From contig NZ_CP129964.1 of the NCBI RefSeq assembly GCF_030503675.1, positions 1,612,001 to 1,676,000 on the forward strand: 64,000 nucleotides of DNA, written 5' to 3'. Below the pieces are notes generated by a model. It did not search any database and was not told the DNA's origin. It worked only from the letters and a program-made list of their open reading frames with translations. Positions within the stretch are counted from its first letter, which is position 1. Each line of letters begins with the position of its first letter. The position numbers were made by a program, and so were the translations under genes. The DNA comes from Lutimonas zeaxanthinifaciens. GTDB taxonomy: Bacteria; Bacteroidota; Bacteroidia; Flavobacteriales; Flavobacteriaceae. Positions 32,859 through 41,880 of the stretch are shown here, piece after piece.

Positions 32859-33416
32859 CTAGTTCATTCCCGGGTCCTTGGGGGCATTTGCCCAAAGCCT
32901 GTAGACACCACCATATTTTAGCAATTCATTTTTCCAGAAATTATTCGGATTTATTGTGAACAGGTTATTGAACTTGTTTTCCACAATTAACCAAGAGGTT
33001 GTTTCCAGTTCTTCTTCCAGTTGCAGATGGCTCCAGCCAGAGTATCCCAAAAAGAATCGAATATCGTGTTTTGACAGTATATCATCTTTAAGTAAAGACT
33101 GAATTGCTTCAAAATCTCCTCCCCAAAATATGCCATCTGCAATTTCGATACTGTCGGGAATCAGTTCCGGTACCTTATGAACAAAATAAAGATTATCTTC
33201 AGAAACAGGCCCGCCAAAATATACTTTCAAAGACGAATCAATTTCAGGGATAAGGTCCCCAATTTTATAAGGAGAAGGCTTGTTGAAAATAAAACCAACA
33301 GATCCGCTTTCGTTGTGTTCTGTCAGTAAGACGACAGAACGGTTAAAGGAACTGTCGCTGAGAATGGAGGGTTCTGCCACGAGCAATTTCCCTTTTGTTG
33401 GTTTTAACGTTGTCAT
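32859..33416 (-). CDS. yqgE: YqgE/AlgH family protein
   Basis: A 185-residue protein of the YqgE/AlgH (UPF0301) family. It begins with the characteristic GKLLVAEPSILSDSSFNRSV, then GSVGFIFNKPSP, VYFGGPVSEDNLYFVH and the signature FLGYSGWSHLQLEEELETTS. The family was linked to alginate regulation in Pseudomonas but no enzymatic activity is known. It converges on the aminotransferase and follows hup at a distance of 92 bases on the minus strand, with the hup terminator between. The chromosomal link of yqgE with hup and fmt is typical for flavobacteria. Confidence 0.94.
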   Translation of the reverse strand: MTTLKPTKGKLLVAEPSILSDSSFNRSVVLLTEHNESGSVGFIFNKPSPYKIGDLIPEIDSSLKVYFGGPVSEDNLYFVHKVPELIPDSIEIADGIFWGGDFEAIQSLLKDDILSKHDIRFFLGYSGWSHLQLEEELETTSWLIVENKFNNLFTINPNNFWKNELLKYGGVYRLWANAPKDPGMN

Positions 33417-33457
33417 AATAAAATAGTTGTGATTACAATGTACGAAAAATAAACAAA

Positions 33458-33486
33458 TAAAAAAACCCTCTAAAAAAGAGGGTTTT
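33458..33486 (-). terminator. Intrinsic terminator of hup
   Basis: On the minus strand AAAACCCTC-loop-GAGGGTTTTT: stem AACCCTC (33464-33470) with GAGGGTT (33478-33484) around TAAAAAA, followed on the minus strand by a run of T (33465-33459). It lies just after the hup stop and separates it from yqgE. Confidence 0.88.
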
Positions 33487-33508
33487 CTATATTGTAGTCT
33501 GAACCTGA

Positions 33509-33781
33509 TTAGTTCACTGAATCCTTTAATTCAGAACCTGCTTTAAATTTTACAACTTTTCTTGCAGGAATTTTGATTGTTGCTCCAGTTTGTGGGTTTC
33601 TTCCATCTCTAGCAGCTCTTGTAGAAACTGAAAATGATCCGAATCCAACTAATGACACTCTACCTCCAGTCATCAATTCACCCGTGATGCTTTTCATCAT
33701 ACCATCTAATGCTTTTCCTGCTGCAGCTTTTGAAATCCCAGCATTCGTAGCCATTGATTCGATTAAATCTGATTTGTTCAT
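33509..33781 (-). CDS. hup: HU-family DNA-binding protein
   Basis: HU is a small dimeric histone-like protein that bends and compacts DNA. The 90 residues from ATG 33781 begin [20 protein letters not shown], with the helical dimer part followed by [20 protein letters not shown] and the DNA-arm segment [21 protein letters not shown], the family signature. The upstream frame (to TTG 33910) is untranslated leader. A near-perfect promoter lies 56-85 bases upstream and a terminator 22 bases downstream, so it is a single, probably abundantly expressed transcript. Confidence 0.96.
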   Translation of the reverse strand: MNKSDLIESMATNAGISKAAAGKALDGMMKSITGELMTGGRVSLVGFGSFSVSTRAARDGRNPQTGATIKIPARKVVKFKAGSELKDSVN

Positions 33782-33836
33782 AATTAAAAATTTAAAATTG
33801 GTTAAATATTCATTTTTTTGCCTTTCAATAGCACAA

Positions 33837-33866
33837 CAAATATAGATTTTATAAGGGTTTACACAA
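33837..33866 (-). promoter_or_regulatory. Bacteroidota-type promoter of hup
   Basis: Minus strand: -33 TTG at 33866-33864, 19 bases, then -7 TATATTTG at 33844-33837. This is an exact match to the TTG-N19/20-TAnnTTTG consensus. The leader to the hup ATG would be about 50 bases. Confidence 0.8.
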
Positions 33867-33972
33867 GTTTTGACTCCTGAAAACCCTATTTTGTTAATAA
33901 TTAGACTCAATTTGTTAATAAACCGGGTCAGATCAGTGGGAAAAAGCCTCTAATTCCCTATAATCATTGTGT

Positions 33973-34917
33973 TTAGATCATTTTACTACCCTCTGAAAAA
34001 ACGTATCCGTTTAACAAACTTTGGGCATCCATTCTTTTTTTGCCTGCCAGCTTCAAATCAAGAACCTCAATGAAGCCTTTTTCAACGGCAACCTTTAATT
34101 TTTTTTTAGAGGCTACAATCGTCCCCAGATCCAGATTGTGATCCTCATCGATTATTCGGGTTTTATAGACTTTTAATTCTATTCGCTTCTGATCATTATC
34201 AAGTACGCTCCAAGCACCCGGATAGGGACTTAAACCTCTTATATGATTGTAGATTTCAATTTTAGATTTACCCCAGTTGATGCGACAATTGTCTTTGTTT
34301 AGTTTAGGAGCAGATTTATATTCTCCTTCTTTTTGAGGAACTGATTTTAGGGAGCCTTTATTAATATGTTCCACAGTTTCAATAACCGCGGTACTTCCAA
34401 GATCCATCAGGATATCATGTAATTCTCCGGCAGACATATCTCTTGAAATTTCGGTTTCTTTTTGAAGGATAACCGATCCGGTATCAATTTCTTCATTGAT
34501 GAAAAATGTGGTCACCCCGGTTTTAAGCTCCCCATTTATGATGGCCCAGTTGATAGGAGCTGCTCCTCTGTAATCGGGGAGAAGGGAAGCATGGAGATTA
34601 AAGGTTCCATACTTTGGCATGGCCCATACCTGCTTAGGAAGCATCCGAAAAGCCACTACAATCTGTAAATTGGGTTCGAGGTCCTTTAATTCTCTCAAAA
34701 ATCCAGGATCTTTAAGATTAGTTGGCTGCAGAATATTGAGGCCTTTACTGTTGGCATATTTTTTCACAGCAGATTCATTGAGCTTTCTTCCTCTTCCGGC
34801 TGGCCTGTCCGGTGCGGTTATCACACCAACAACCTTATAATTTGATTCTACCAATGCCTTCAGGGAATTCACGGCAAAATCAGGAGTTCCCATGAACACG
34901 ATGCGTAATTCTTTCAT
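33973..34917 (-). CDS. fmt: Methionyl-tRNA formyltransferase
   Basis: Fmt formylates initiator Met-tRNA with 10-formyl-tetrahydrofolate. The 314 residues are full-length. The N-terminal domain starts LRIVFMGTPDFAVNSLKALV, with the tRNA-recognition loop APDRPAGRGRKLNESAVK and the catalytic N-x-H-x-S-x-L-P-x-x-R-G-x-A-P motif seen as FNLHASLLPDYRGAAPIN. The C-terminal OB-fold domain follows from about residue 205 (GLSPYPGAWSVL). The start overlaps the last four bases of the upstream recQ, so the two are translationally coupled. No def gene is in the window. Confidence 0.97.
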   Translation of the reverse strand: MKELRIVFMGTPDFAVNSLKALVESNYKVVGVITAPDRPAGRGRKLNESAVKKYANSKGLNILQPTNLKDPGFLRELKDLEPNLQIVVAFRMLPKQVWAMPKYGTFNLHASLLPDYRGAAPINWAIINGELKTGVTTFFINEEIDTGSVILQKETEISRDMSAGELHDILMDLGSTAVIETVEHINKGSLKSVPQKEGEYKSAPKLNKDNCRINWGKSKIEIYNHIRGLSPYPGAWSVLDNDQKRIELKVYKTRIIDEDHNLDLGTIVASKKKLKVAVEKGFIEVLDLKLAGKKRMDAQSLLNGYVFSEGSKMI

Positions 34918-36815
34918 TTTTTTATGTAAAATTTATTCTGCAAATTTAAGGCGATGACTCCTTTTTCTCTCAAAATATGAAGTGTTTTTGCAAGAGTTTC
35001 TTTATCTAATTTCAATTCTTCATCGATCTCGTTAAGGCTCAATGATACATTTGAATTTAACAGCGCTATGATATCATTCGAAATTTCGAGATAATTTGTT
35101 GGTCCTATTTTTTTCTTATTCAAACAAACATCACATTTTCCACAAGGTTTTTGGAGCTCTTCATCAAAATATCTGAGCAATTGCATTTGCCTGCAGACAA
35201 AATCATTGTTTATGAAACGCATCATTGCCTTAATTTTATTGGCCTTGACCTTATTTCTTGATTTTATGTGATGGCGAATGGATTGAAAGACAAAATTATC
35301 TTCTCTGGGGCATAAAAATCTTAGTTTAAAATTGTTTTTAGATTCTTCATAGATAAGGACCTTGTCATGGTCAAGCTGTCTAAAAGCCTTGATGACTGCA
35401 GATTTATTTAGGTTCAATCTTCTCGCCAGAAAACGCTCATTTATGTTTATGAACTGATCATGAATACCTCCGTAACTGCGCAGAAGTAATTCCAGCAAAT
35501 CAGATTTCGGATGATTTTCTTTTTGTATTTCGAGCAGTTTCTTGGACGATTCAATGACTTTTACCCTTGAAAACCGTTGTCCCTGCTGGTCGTAAAAAAT
35601 AACATCTTCCTGCTCCAAATGCATCAGAGCATAGTAAACTTTTAAAAAGGGAAGTTGATAGGTCTGAGCAAAATCCTGAACATCAAAATCAAAGATATCA
35701 TCGGGTTGTTCACCAGTAGCAATCTGAAAATAATCGTTCAGTTTTACATAAATGGTTTTGGTTAGCTCCGGGGTAACCGTTGAGGCTTCATTCATTTCCT
35801 TACTCCTTAGAATGCTATTTTCATTATAAAGTAAAACGGTGTCAGAGGGTAGGTTGTCTCTTCCTGCTCTCCCGATTTCCTGAATAAAATTTTCCAGACT
35901 ATTCGGGAGGTACAAATGAATTACCAGCCTGACATTGGCTTTGTCGATACCCATTCCAAAAGCATTGGTGGCCACCATGATTTTAACCCGATCCTCCTTC
36001 CAGGCGGCAAAAGAATTCTTCTTCTCTTCAACGTTCATGCCTCCGTGGTAGGAACAGGAATTCAGATGATTTGCATTCAAATGCCTCGCTATTTCTATAG
36101 TTTCTTTACGTGTTCCGACATAAACTATGGCAGGATCATTATTTTTCTTTAAAAGCCGTAGCAAATTGTTTCTGATATCCTCTGTTTTTTGAACCTTGAT
36201 ATACAGATTATCCCTGAAATAAGAGCCTTTAAATGATTTGCATTGCCCTAATTTCAAATTGTCAAGAATGTCTTTTTGAACTGACCTTGTTGCCGTCGCC
36301 GTCAAGGCAATCTTAGTTGCATGAGGAAAAAGATCATTAAGGACCGGAATTTTCAAATAAGCCGGTCTGAAATCATGGCCCCATTGAGAAATACAATGAG
36401 CCTCATCGATAGCGATCAGGTTTACGTTTAATTGAGCTATTTTTTCCTGAATCAGTTCAGCTTGAAGCTTTTCAGGTGACAGATACAGGAACTTATAGTT
36501 CCCATGCATCAGGTTGTCAAAAGCTATAACGGTATCATGTCTGTTTAACTTTGAGGTCAGTGCAATGGCCTTAATTCCCTTCTCTTGCAATGAGGAAACC
36601 TGATCCTGCATGAGTGCAATTAAAGGTGAAATAACAACGCAAACACCTTCATTCATTAGGGCGGGAAGTTGATAACAGATTGATTTACCGCCACCGGTAG
36701 GGAGAAGAACAAAACAGTTCAATCCATCAGCTACCGCATTTACAATAGCTTCCTGTTGACCTCTAAAGGTATGAAAACCCCATGTTTCTTTGAGAAGATC
36801 AAGTGCTTTGCTCAT
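34914..36815 (-). CDS. recQ: ATP-dependent DNA helicase RecQ (second, zinc-bearing copy)
   Basis: A second RecQ-type helicase, 633 residues. Walker A is LLPTGGGKSICYQLPAL, the DEAH box AIDEAHCISQWGHDFRPAY, and motifs V-VI are VATNAFGMGIDKANVRLVIH and QEIGRAGRDN. Unlike the copy at 24077 it keeps the zinc module: a Cys in FVCRQMQLLRYFDEEL and then CGKCDVC. It has a winged-helix region but ends without a clear HRDC domain (last 60 residues are a helix-turn-helix-like LSLNEIDEELKLDKETLAKT). It lies 8 bases after the AAA ATPase gene and is coupled to fmt by a 4-base overlap. Confidence 0.95.
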   Translation of the reverse strand: MSKALDLLKETWGFHTFRGQQEAIVNAVADGLNCFVLLPTGGGKSICYQLPALMNEGVCVVISPLIALMQDQVSSLQEKGIKAIALTSKLNRHDTVIAFDNLMHGNYKFLYLSPEKLQAELIQEKIAQLNVNLIAIDEAHCISQWGHDFRPAYLKIPVLNDLFPHATKIALTATATRSVQKDILDNLKLGQCKSFKGSYFRDNLYIKVQKTEDIRNNLLRLLKKNNDPAIVYVGTRKETIEIARHLNANHLNSCSYHGGMNVEEKKNSFAAWKEDRVKIMVATNAFGMGIDKANVRLVIHLYLPNSLENFIQEIGRAGRDNLPSDTVLLYNENSILRSKEMNEASTVTPELTKTIYVKLNDYFQIATGEQPDDIFDFDVQDFAQTYQLPFLKVYYALMHLEQEDVIFYDQQGQRFSRVKVIESSKKLLEIQKENHPKSDLLELLLRSYGGIHDQFININERFLARRLNLNKSAVIKAFRQLDHDKVLIYEESKNNFKLRFLCPREDNFVFQSIRHHIKSRNKVKANKIKAMMRFINNDFVCRQMQLLRYFDEELQKPCGKCDVCLNKKKIGPTNYLEISNDIIALLNSNVSLSLNEIDEELKLDKETLAKTLHILREKGVIALNLQNKFYIKK

Positions 36816-36822
36816 TTAATGT

Positions 36823-37356
36823 TCAAAGTGTGTTTAATATGAATTCCACTCTGTGATCAATATTTCCTTCAGGAACAACAATAACCTTGTAGTCCATTTC
36901 CATATAACATTTTTTTAAATATTCATAGATCAATAATGACTGCTCAAAGGATTCGTATCTTTCATTATCTGTCTTGTAAATTTCTCTCCAGGGAGGCATC
37001 ATAAAAATAAAATTATATCTGAATTCCTTGCTTTTAGACTTAAAAATATCAGGATAATCGGTTCCTGAATAATCCATATAGCCATGGATGTCGGGAATAC
37101 CTCTGTCGAAAAATACTTTTTCACTACCTGAGCGTTCAGCCTCATTATATTGATGGATTCTTCCTTCGAGAAGTTTTTCACTAAAAAGAAGGGGTTCATT
37201 CAGAAATAACTGCTCAATGCCTTCTTTTTGTGCCGCTCTGGTAACTGTTCGTGATATTTCGGGCATACAGGTAAACTTCAGGTTTGTAAGCCGATCTATG
37301 ACCGTTGATTTTCCCGTACCGGGCCCACCTGTTATTACAATTTTCTGCTGTTTCAA
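36823..37356 (-). CDS. AAA-type P-loop NTPase
   Basis: A 177-residue P-loop ATPase of the AAA_28 type, related to NadR-kinase-like and Ttd14-like proteins. Walker A is ITGGPGTGKSTVIDRL at the very start; FMPEISRTVTRAA-like text (CMPEISRTVTRAAQKEG) and KVFFDRGIPDIHGYMDYSG carry the acceptor and Walker B regions. The start is a TTG at 37356, forced because an in-frame stop lies just upstream and no ATG or GTG precedes the P-loop. A kinase role is possible; no substrate can be named. It heads the minus-strand group recQ-fmt and is divergent from the DUF493 gene. Confidence 0.83.
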   Translation of the reverse strand: MKQQKIVITGGPGTGKSTVIDRLTNLKFTCMPEISRTVTRAAQKEGIEQLFLNEPLLFSEKLLEGRIHQYNEAERSGSEKVFFDRGIPDIHGYMDYSGTDYPDIFKSKSKEFRYNFIFMMPPWREIYKTDNERYESFEQSLLIYEYLKKCYMEMDYKVIVVPEGNIDHRVEFILNTL

Positions 37357-37443
37357 AAAATGAGCATTATTCTTTTAGTGAATTCCAAAATTAAGAAAAT
37401 AATAGTTGTAAATTTGGACACTTTAAATTCAATATTGTCAAAG

Positions 37444-37725
37444 ATGAGCAAAGAGTCTGATTTTTATGAGAAGCTGAGAAAAAGCCTGACGGAGACAACA
37501 GAGTTCCCCACCAAATACATGTATAAATTTATTATTCCCAGTGAAGATAATAAGTTTAAACAAATTGAAGGGATTTTTGATAATATGGGTGCGGTTATCA
37601 ATTCAAAGCCCTCAAAGACCGGGAAGTATACCAGTCTGACCATATTAGTAAAAATGGAAACTCCGGAAGATGTGATATTGAAATATCAGGAAGTTTCTAA
37701 GGTTGAAGGTGTCATATCTTTGTGA
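37444..37725 (+). CDS. DUF493 family protein (YbeD-like)
   Basis: A 93-residue protein of the DUF493/YbeD family, an ACT-like fold without known function. From ATG 37444 it reads MSKESDFYEKLRKSLTETTE, then FPTKYMYKFIIPSEDNKF, typical family text, and ends with a VEGVISL strand. The frame is open back to 37360 but the extra 28 codons are unlike the family. The gene is divergent from the AAA ATPase and is followed by an 82-base gap before the chaperone operon. Confidence 0.86.
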   Translation: MSKESDFYEKLRKSLTETTEFPTKYMYKFIIPSEDNKFKQIEGIFDNMGAVINSKPSKTGKYTSLTILVKMETPEDVILKYQEVSKVEGVISL

Positions 37726-37807
37726 TATTTTTAACAAACCAATTAAAAAATATAAAATATTTTTGACCGTTTTATTCTACTCAAAAAGTAAGAAGTATCA
37801 ATTTAAA

Positions 37808-39700
37808 ATGAGATTGAACAAGTTTGTCATCATCATTCTTTTATTTGTGTTCAACCCTGTACAGGCCCAGGATGAGGAAAAAATACTTTTTTCCATTGAT
37901 GGAGAAGATGTTTATAATGCCGAGTTCGTAAGAGTCTACGAGAAAAATAAAGATATTGTTGTTGAGGATGAACAGAAGGAATTCGAGGATTATTTCAATC
38001 TATTTGTTGATTTTAAACTTAAATTAAAACAGGCAAGAGAACTTTCTCTGGACACAATCTCTGCGTATATAGACGAGTTAGCCAAATACAGAGAACAGCT
38101 TATCCAGCCTTATTTACAAAACCCTGAAGCCACCGAATCACTTGTTAAAGAGGCCTATGAAAGGACACTTCAGGAAGTTAATGCAAGCCATATATTGGTC
38201 CGTGTAGAGCCCGATGCGATTCCGGCGGATACTTTAAAAGCCTATTTAAAAATCGATGAAGCAAGAGGTAAAATCATCAAAGGAGCTTCCTTTGACAGTA
38301 TTGCCCGAATGTATTCAGAAGATCCATCGGTCAAAACAAATAATGGAAATCTTGGATATTTTTCAGCGTTTTCCATGGTATATTCCTTTGAAAATGCAGC
38401 TTATGAAACCGAAAAAGGTGCTATATCCAAGCCTTTTAGAACAAGATTTGGGTATCATATTTTAAAGATTAATGATAAAAGAGAATCACCGGGCGAAGTT
38501 CAGGTAGCTCATATCATGATCAAAAAGGACAGTACGGTTTTAAAAGACACGAAAGATCAGATTGATCAGATCTATTTAAAACTGCAGCAGGGCGGGGATT
38601 TTGCCGCGATCGCCAAAGAGCAATCCGATGATTATGGATCTGCTCAAAAAGGAGGGCTTTTACCAAAATTTGGAACGGGAAGAATGATAAAGTCTTTTGA
38701 AGATGTTGCTTTCAGTTTAAATGAGGAAGGCGATTTTTCAGAGCCTTTTGAAACACAATATGGATGGCATATTCTAAAACTGTTAAAAAAGTACCCAATT
38801 CCCGAATACGAAGAGCTGTATCCAAAACTGGAGTCCAAAGTAAAGAATGGAAGCAGGTCTTCATATGTGGAACGATCACTTGCGGACCGAATTGTCAGGG
38901 ATTATAAGTACGTTACTTACAAGAATAAATTGCAAAAATATCCTTCTATAAAGGGATTTGAACAAAGTGACGATACTTTACTTCGGATTGAAGAAAAGGT
39001 TTATGTTGGCAGAGATTTTTATCTTTACGCCAAAGATTTAAATCAAAAGACACTGGAAGAAATGTATAGTGATTTTTGTAATAAAATGGTGATTGGTTAT
39101 TACAAGGAAAATCTGGATAAGACAAACAAAGAATTTGCCCTGACCTATCAGGAATATAAGGATGGATTGTTGCTTTTTGAACTATTGCAAAGAGAAGTTT
39201 GGCAGAAATCGGAAACGGATTCAATTGGCCTGCAGACTTTTTTTGAGTCAAACAGAACAAAATATACCTGGAAGAAAAGAGGGAGCCTGGTGATGGCCAG
39301 TTGCACCCGTTTGGAGAAAGCAGAACTTGTCAGGAATCTTTTGAGCCAGGGCGAATCGACGGCTTCAATCAAGGATAAAGTAAATGAGGGAGCAACTATT
39401 CATGTTCTATTCAGTAAAGGTAAGTTGGAGGAAGGAAGTTCAAAATTACCCAAGGGATATACTCTTGAAGAAGGAGTATCAAAGATATATGAAGAGAATG
39501 AGGATGATTTTACAATTATCAGAGTAGATCATCTATTTGGCCCTCAGTGGAAGACATTGAATGAAACCAGGGGAGAAGTAATGAATGATTATCAAAAATA
39601 TCTTGAAGATCAATGGGTTAAGAACTTGCATAAAAAATATCAAGTAAAGATTAACCATAAGAACTATAAGGAACTGAAAAAAAGGTTTAGCGGGATATGA
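37808..39700 (+). CDS. Periplasmic peptidyl-prolyl isomerase with two parvulin domains
   Basis: A 630-residue periplasmic folding factor. The signal peptide is MRLNKFVIIILLFVFNPVQA, a SurA-like helical region runs to about residue 120, and two parvulin domains follow: the first starts NASHILVRVEPDA and ends FGYHILKINDKRE (about 125-235), the second starts VQVAHIMIKKDS and ends YGWHILKLLKKYP (about 240-335). The last 290 residues are helical with no recognised domain. ATG 37808 is chosen because it begins the signal; the frame opens at 37703. It is the first gene of a four-gene operon and its stop overlaps the next start (ATGA). Confidence 0.92.
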   Translation: MRLNKFVIIILLFVFNPVQAQDEEKILFSIDGEDVYNAEFVRVYEKNKDIVVEDEQKEFEDYFNLFVDFKLKLKQARELSLDTISAYIDELAKYREQLIQPYLQNPEATESLVKEAYERTLQEVNASHILVRVEPDAIPADTLKAYLKIDEARGKIIKGASFDSIARMYSEDPSVKTNNGNLGYFSAFSMVYSFENAAYETEKGAISKPFRTRFGYHILKINDKRESPGEVQVAHIMIKKDSTVLKDTKDQIDQIYLKLQQGGDFAAIAKEQSDDYGSAQKGGLLPKFGTGRMIKSFEDVAFSLNEEGDFSEPFETQYGWHILKLLKKYPIPEYEELYPKLESKVKNGSRSSYVERSLADRIVRDYKYVTYKNKLQKYPSIKGFEQSDDTLLRIEEKVYVGRDFYLYAKDLNQKTLEEMYSDFCNKMVIGYYKENLDKTNKEFALTYQEYKDGLLLFELLQREVWQKSETDSIGLQTFFESNRTKYTWKKRGSLVMASCTRLEKAELVRNLLSQGESTASIKDKVNEGATIHVLFSKGKLEEGSSKLPKGYTLEEGVSKIYEENEDDFTIIRVDHLFGPQWKTLNETRGEVMNDYQKYLEDQWVKNLHKKYQVKINHKNYKELKKRFSGI

Positions 39701-40530
39701 GTACAGGCAAATTTCTATTTCTGATCTTACTTATTTTGCTTTCAGGATGCGGAAAGGCGGATCCTGAGGTGGATGCGGTTGCTCGTGTGGGAGAGATTTT
39801 CCTGACAAAACAGGAATTGGACGATGCCATGCCTCAGGGGCTCTCAGAGGAGGATAGTTTACTCTTTAGAAATAATTATATTAAAATGTGGGCCACCAAA
39901 GAATTACTCTTGGATAAGGCGCGGATCAATGTTGAGGATGATGGCGGGGAGATAGAAAATCTGGTAAGAAATTATGAAAAAGAACTTCTTATAGATAAAT
40001 ACAAAAGAGCACTTTTACAACAGGAACTTGACACGCTGATCACGGAGGAAGATATGGATGAATATTATGAGTCCAATAAAAATGTTTATCGTTTAAATGA
40101 GGACCTTATTCAATTAAAATATATTCATTTTAGTAATGATCTTAATGACAAGAAGGAAGTGATACGTCTCTTTAAGTCAAAAGATGAAGAAGATTTGCAA
40201 ACCCTGATCGACAGAGAGTTGGAATTCAATTCATTTTCATTTAATGACAGTATCTGGGTAAGTTTAAAAGATGTCGAAAATAGATTAAGTTTTCTTAGAG
40301 ACGAAAAAAAAATAAAAAAGGATCAATTTATTCAAAAAGAAGATTCATTAGGAGTATATTTGCTGGCTGTTAGGGACATACGTGAGCGAAACAATATCGC
40401 TCCTAAGAATTATGTTCTTCCAACGATCAGGCAAATGATACTGCATAAAAGGAAGTTGGAACTTATGAATGAAATTGAAAAAACATTAATGGTTGATGCG
40501 ATCAACAAAAAACAATTTGAAGCGTATTAA
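39697..40530 (+). CDS. SurA-like periplasmic lipoprotein without a clear parvulin domain
   Basis: A 277-residue lipoprotein. The signal FLFLILLILLSGC ends in a good lipobox with Cys 18. The mature part resembles the N-terminal, substrate-binding helices of SurA/PpiC proteins (VARVGEIFLTKQELDDAMPQ, ITEEDMDEYYESNKNVYRLN) but no parvulin catalytic motif is visible where it should be. It lies between two parvulin proteins in one operon, overlapping the first by four bases, so a chaperone or adaptor role with them is likely. It could be a degenerate isomerase that has kept only client binding. Confidence 0.84.
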   Translation: MSTGKFLFLILLILLSGCGKADPEVDAVARVGEIFLTKQELDDAMPQGLSEEDSLLFRNNYIKMWATKELLLDKARINVEDDGGEIENLVRNYEKELLIDKYKRALLQQELDTLITEEDMDEYYESNKNVYRLNEDLIQLKYIHFSNDLNDKKEVIRLFKSKDEEDLQTLIDRELEFNSFSFNDSIWVSLKDVENRLSFLRDEKKIKKDQFIQKEDSLGVYLLAVRDIRERNNIAPKNYVLPTIRQMILHKRKLELMNEIEKTLMVDAINKKQFEAY

Positions 40531-40531
40531 G

Positions 40532-41878
40532 ATGAAGAGATTTATAGTGATAGCCTTAATGATTTCCTGTATTCAGGTCTTGGCTCAGGAAAAAGTAAAG
40601 ATTGACGGGGTGGCAACGGTTGTTGGAGATAATATTGTTCTGGATTCAGAGATCGATGCTTTTAAGCAGGAATTGATTCAACAAAGCGGGGGGCAGATCG
40701 AGATATCGGATTGTGAAATGCTGGAGCAGATCATGAACAGAAAATTACTTGCTCATCATGCAGTTATCGACAGTATCGTTGTTAATGAAGGGGAAATCCA
40801 GCAACAGGTTCAGCGTAAAACAGATTATTTTAGCCAGCAGCTGGGGTCTCAGGAAAAAATGCTCGAATTATATGGTTTCGATAATCTTAAGGATTTAAAA
40901 GATGAACTTTACAGGGTAGAAAAGGAAGGCCTGTTAATTCAGAAAATGCAACAGCAATTAACTGCTGACATCGATATCACTCCGGAGGAAGTTAAAAGAT
41001 ATTATATTAGTTTGGAGGAAGAAGGTAACCTACCTGAAATTGGGGCAGAAATAGAACTCTCTCAGATTGTATTGAACGTTGAACCTTCTGAGGAAGCAGT
41101 AGAGAAAACCATTGCGAGACTGAAGGAAATCAAGAAGGAAGTTGAAGACGGAGGCAATTTCAAAATGAAGGCGATCTTGTATTCAGATGACCCGGGAGTA
41201 ACGCAGAACAGTGGTTTTTATTCAATTGAAAGAAACAGCCCCTTTGTAAAGGAATTTAAAGAAACTGCTTTTAGCCTGGAGGAGGGAGAGATTTCACAAC
41301 CTTTTAAATCTGATTTTGGGTATCATATCATGTTATGTGAAAAAATTAAAGGAAAGCAAAGAGATGTATATCACATTTTAATGCAGCCAAAACCAGATGA
41401 GGATGAAGGAGAAAAGGTAAGAGATTCTTTGATCAAGTACAGGCAGCAGATTTTAAAAATGGAAGTTCCTTTTGAAGAAGCGGTTTTAAGATATTCTCAG
41501 GATAAGGATACCCGGTTAAGTGGAGGCGTTCTTATGAATCCTGAATCAGGGGATACACATTTTGACCTGACAAGAATGGATCCTGATCTTTATGCCAAAG
41601 TAAGCAGTTTAAAAGAAGGAGAAATCAGTGATGTTTTTCTGGATGAAACCCCTCAGGGATTAAAAATGTATAAAATACTTTTGTTGAAGAGCAGAACAGA
41701 AAGCCATACAGCAGATCTTGTTCAGGATTATGTAAAGATCATGGATCTGGCACTTCAAAAAAAGAAAACAGAATCTATTGAGAAGTGGTCCGAAGAGAAA
41801 ATTCAGGATACCTACGTGAATATTAATGATTTTTATTCAAAATGTGAATTCAAAAGTAACTGGAGTAAAAGCCAATAA
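40532..41878 (+). CDS. surA: SurA-type periplasmic chaperone/peptidyl-prolyl isomerase
   Basis: A 448-residue SurA homologue that escorts outer-membrane proteins. The signal is MKRFIVIALMISCIQVLAQ; the SurA N-terminal chaperone module follows (DGVATVVGDNIVLDSEIDAF, residues 25-150). Parvulin domain 1 runs from IELSQIVLNVEPSEE to FGYHIMLCEKIKG (about 170-275), and domain 2 from YHILMQPKPDE to about 390. The start is ATG 40532, just after the previous stop; the frame opens at 40493 inside the neighbour. It is the third gene of the operon and leads into moxR with 2 bases between them. Confidence 0.93.
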   Translation: MKRFIVIALMISCIQVLAQEKVKIDGVATVVGDNIVLDSEIDAFKQELIQQSGGQIEISDCEMLEQIMNRKLLAHHAVIDSIVVNEGEIQQQVQRKTDYFSQQLGSQEKMLELYGFDNLKDLKDELYRVEKEGLLIQKMQQQLTADIDITPEEVKRYYISLEEEGNLPEIGAEIELSQIVLNVEPSEEAVEKTIARLKEIKKEVEDGGNFKMKAILYSDDPGVTQNSGFYSIERNSPFVKEFKETAFSLEEGEISQPFKSDFGYHIMLCEKIKGKQRDVYHILMQPKPDEDEGEKVRDSLIKYRQQILKMEVPFEEAVLRYSQDKDTRLSGGVLMNPESGDTHFDLTRMDPDLYAKVSSLKEGEISDVFLDETPQGLKMYKILLLKSRTESHTADLVQDYVKIMDLALQKKKTESIEKWSEEKIQDTYVNINDFYSKCEFKSNWSKSQ

Positions 41879-41880
41879 AT

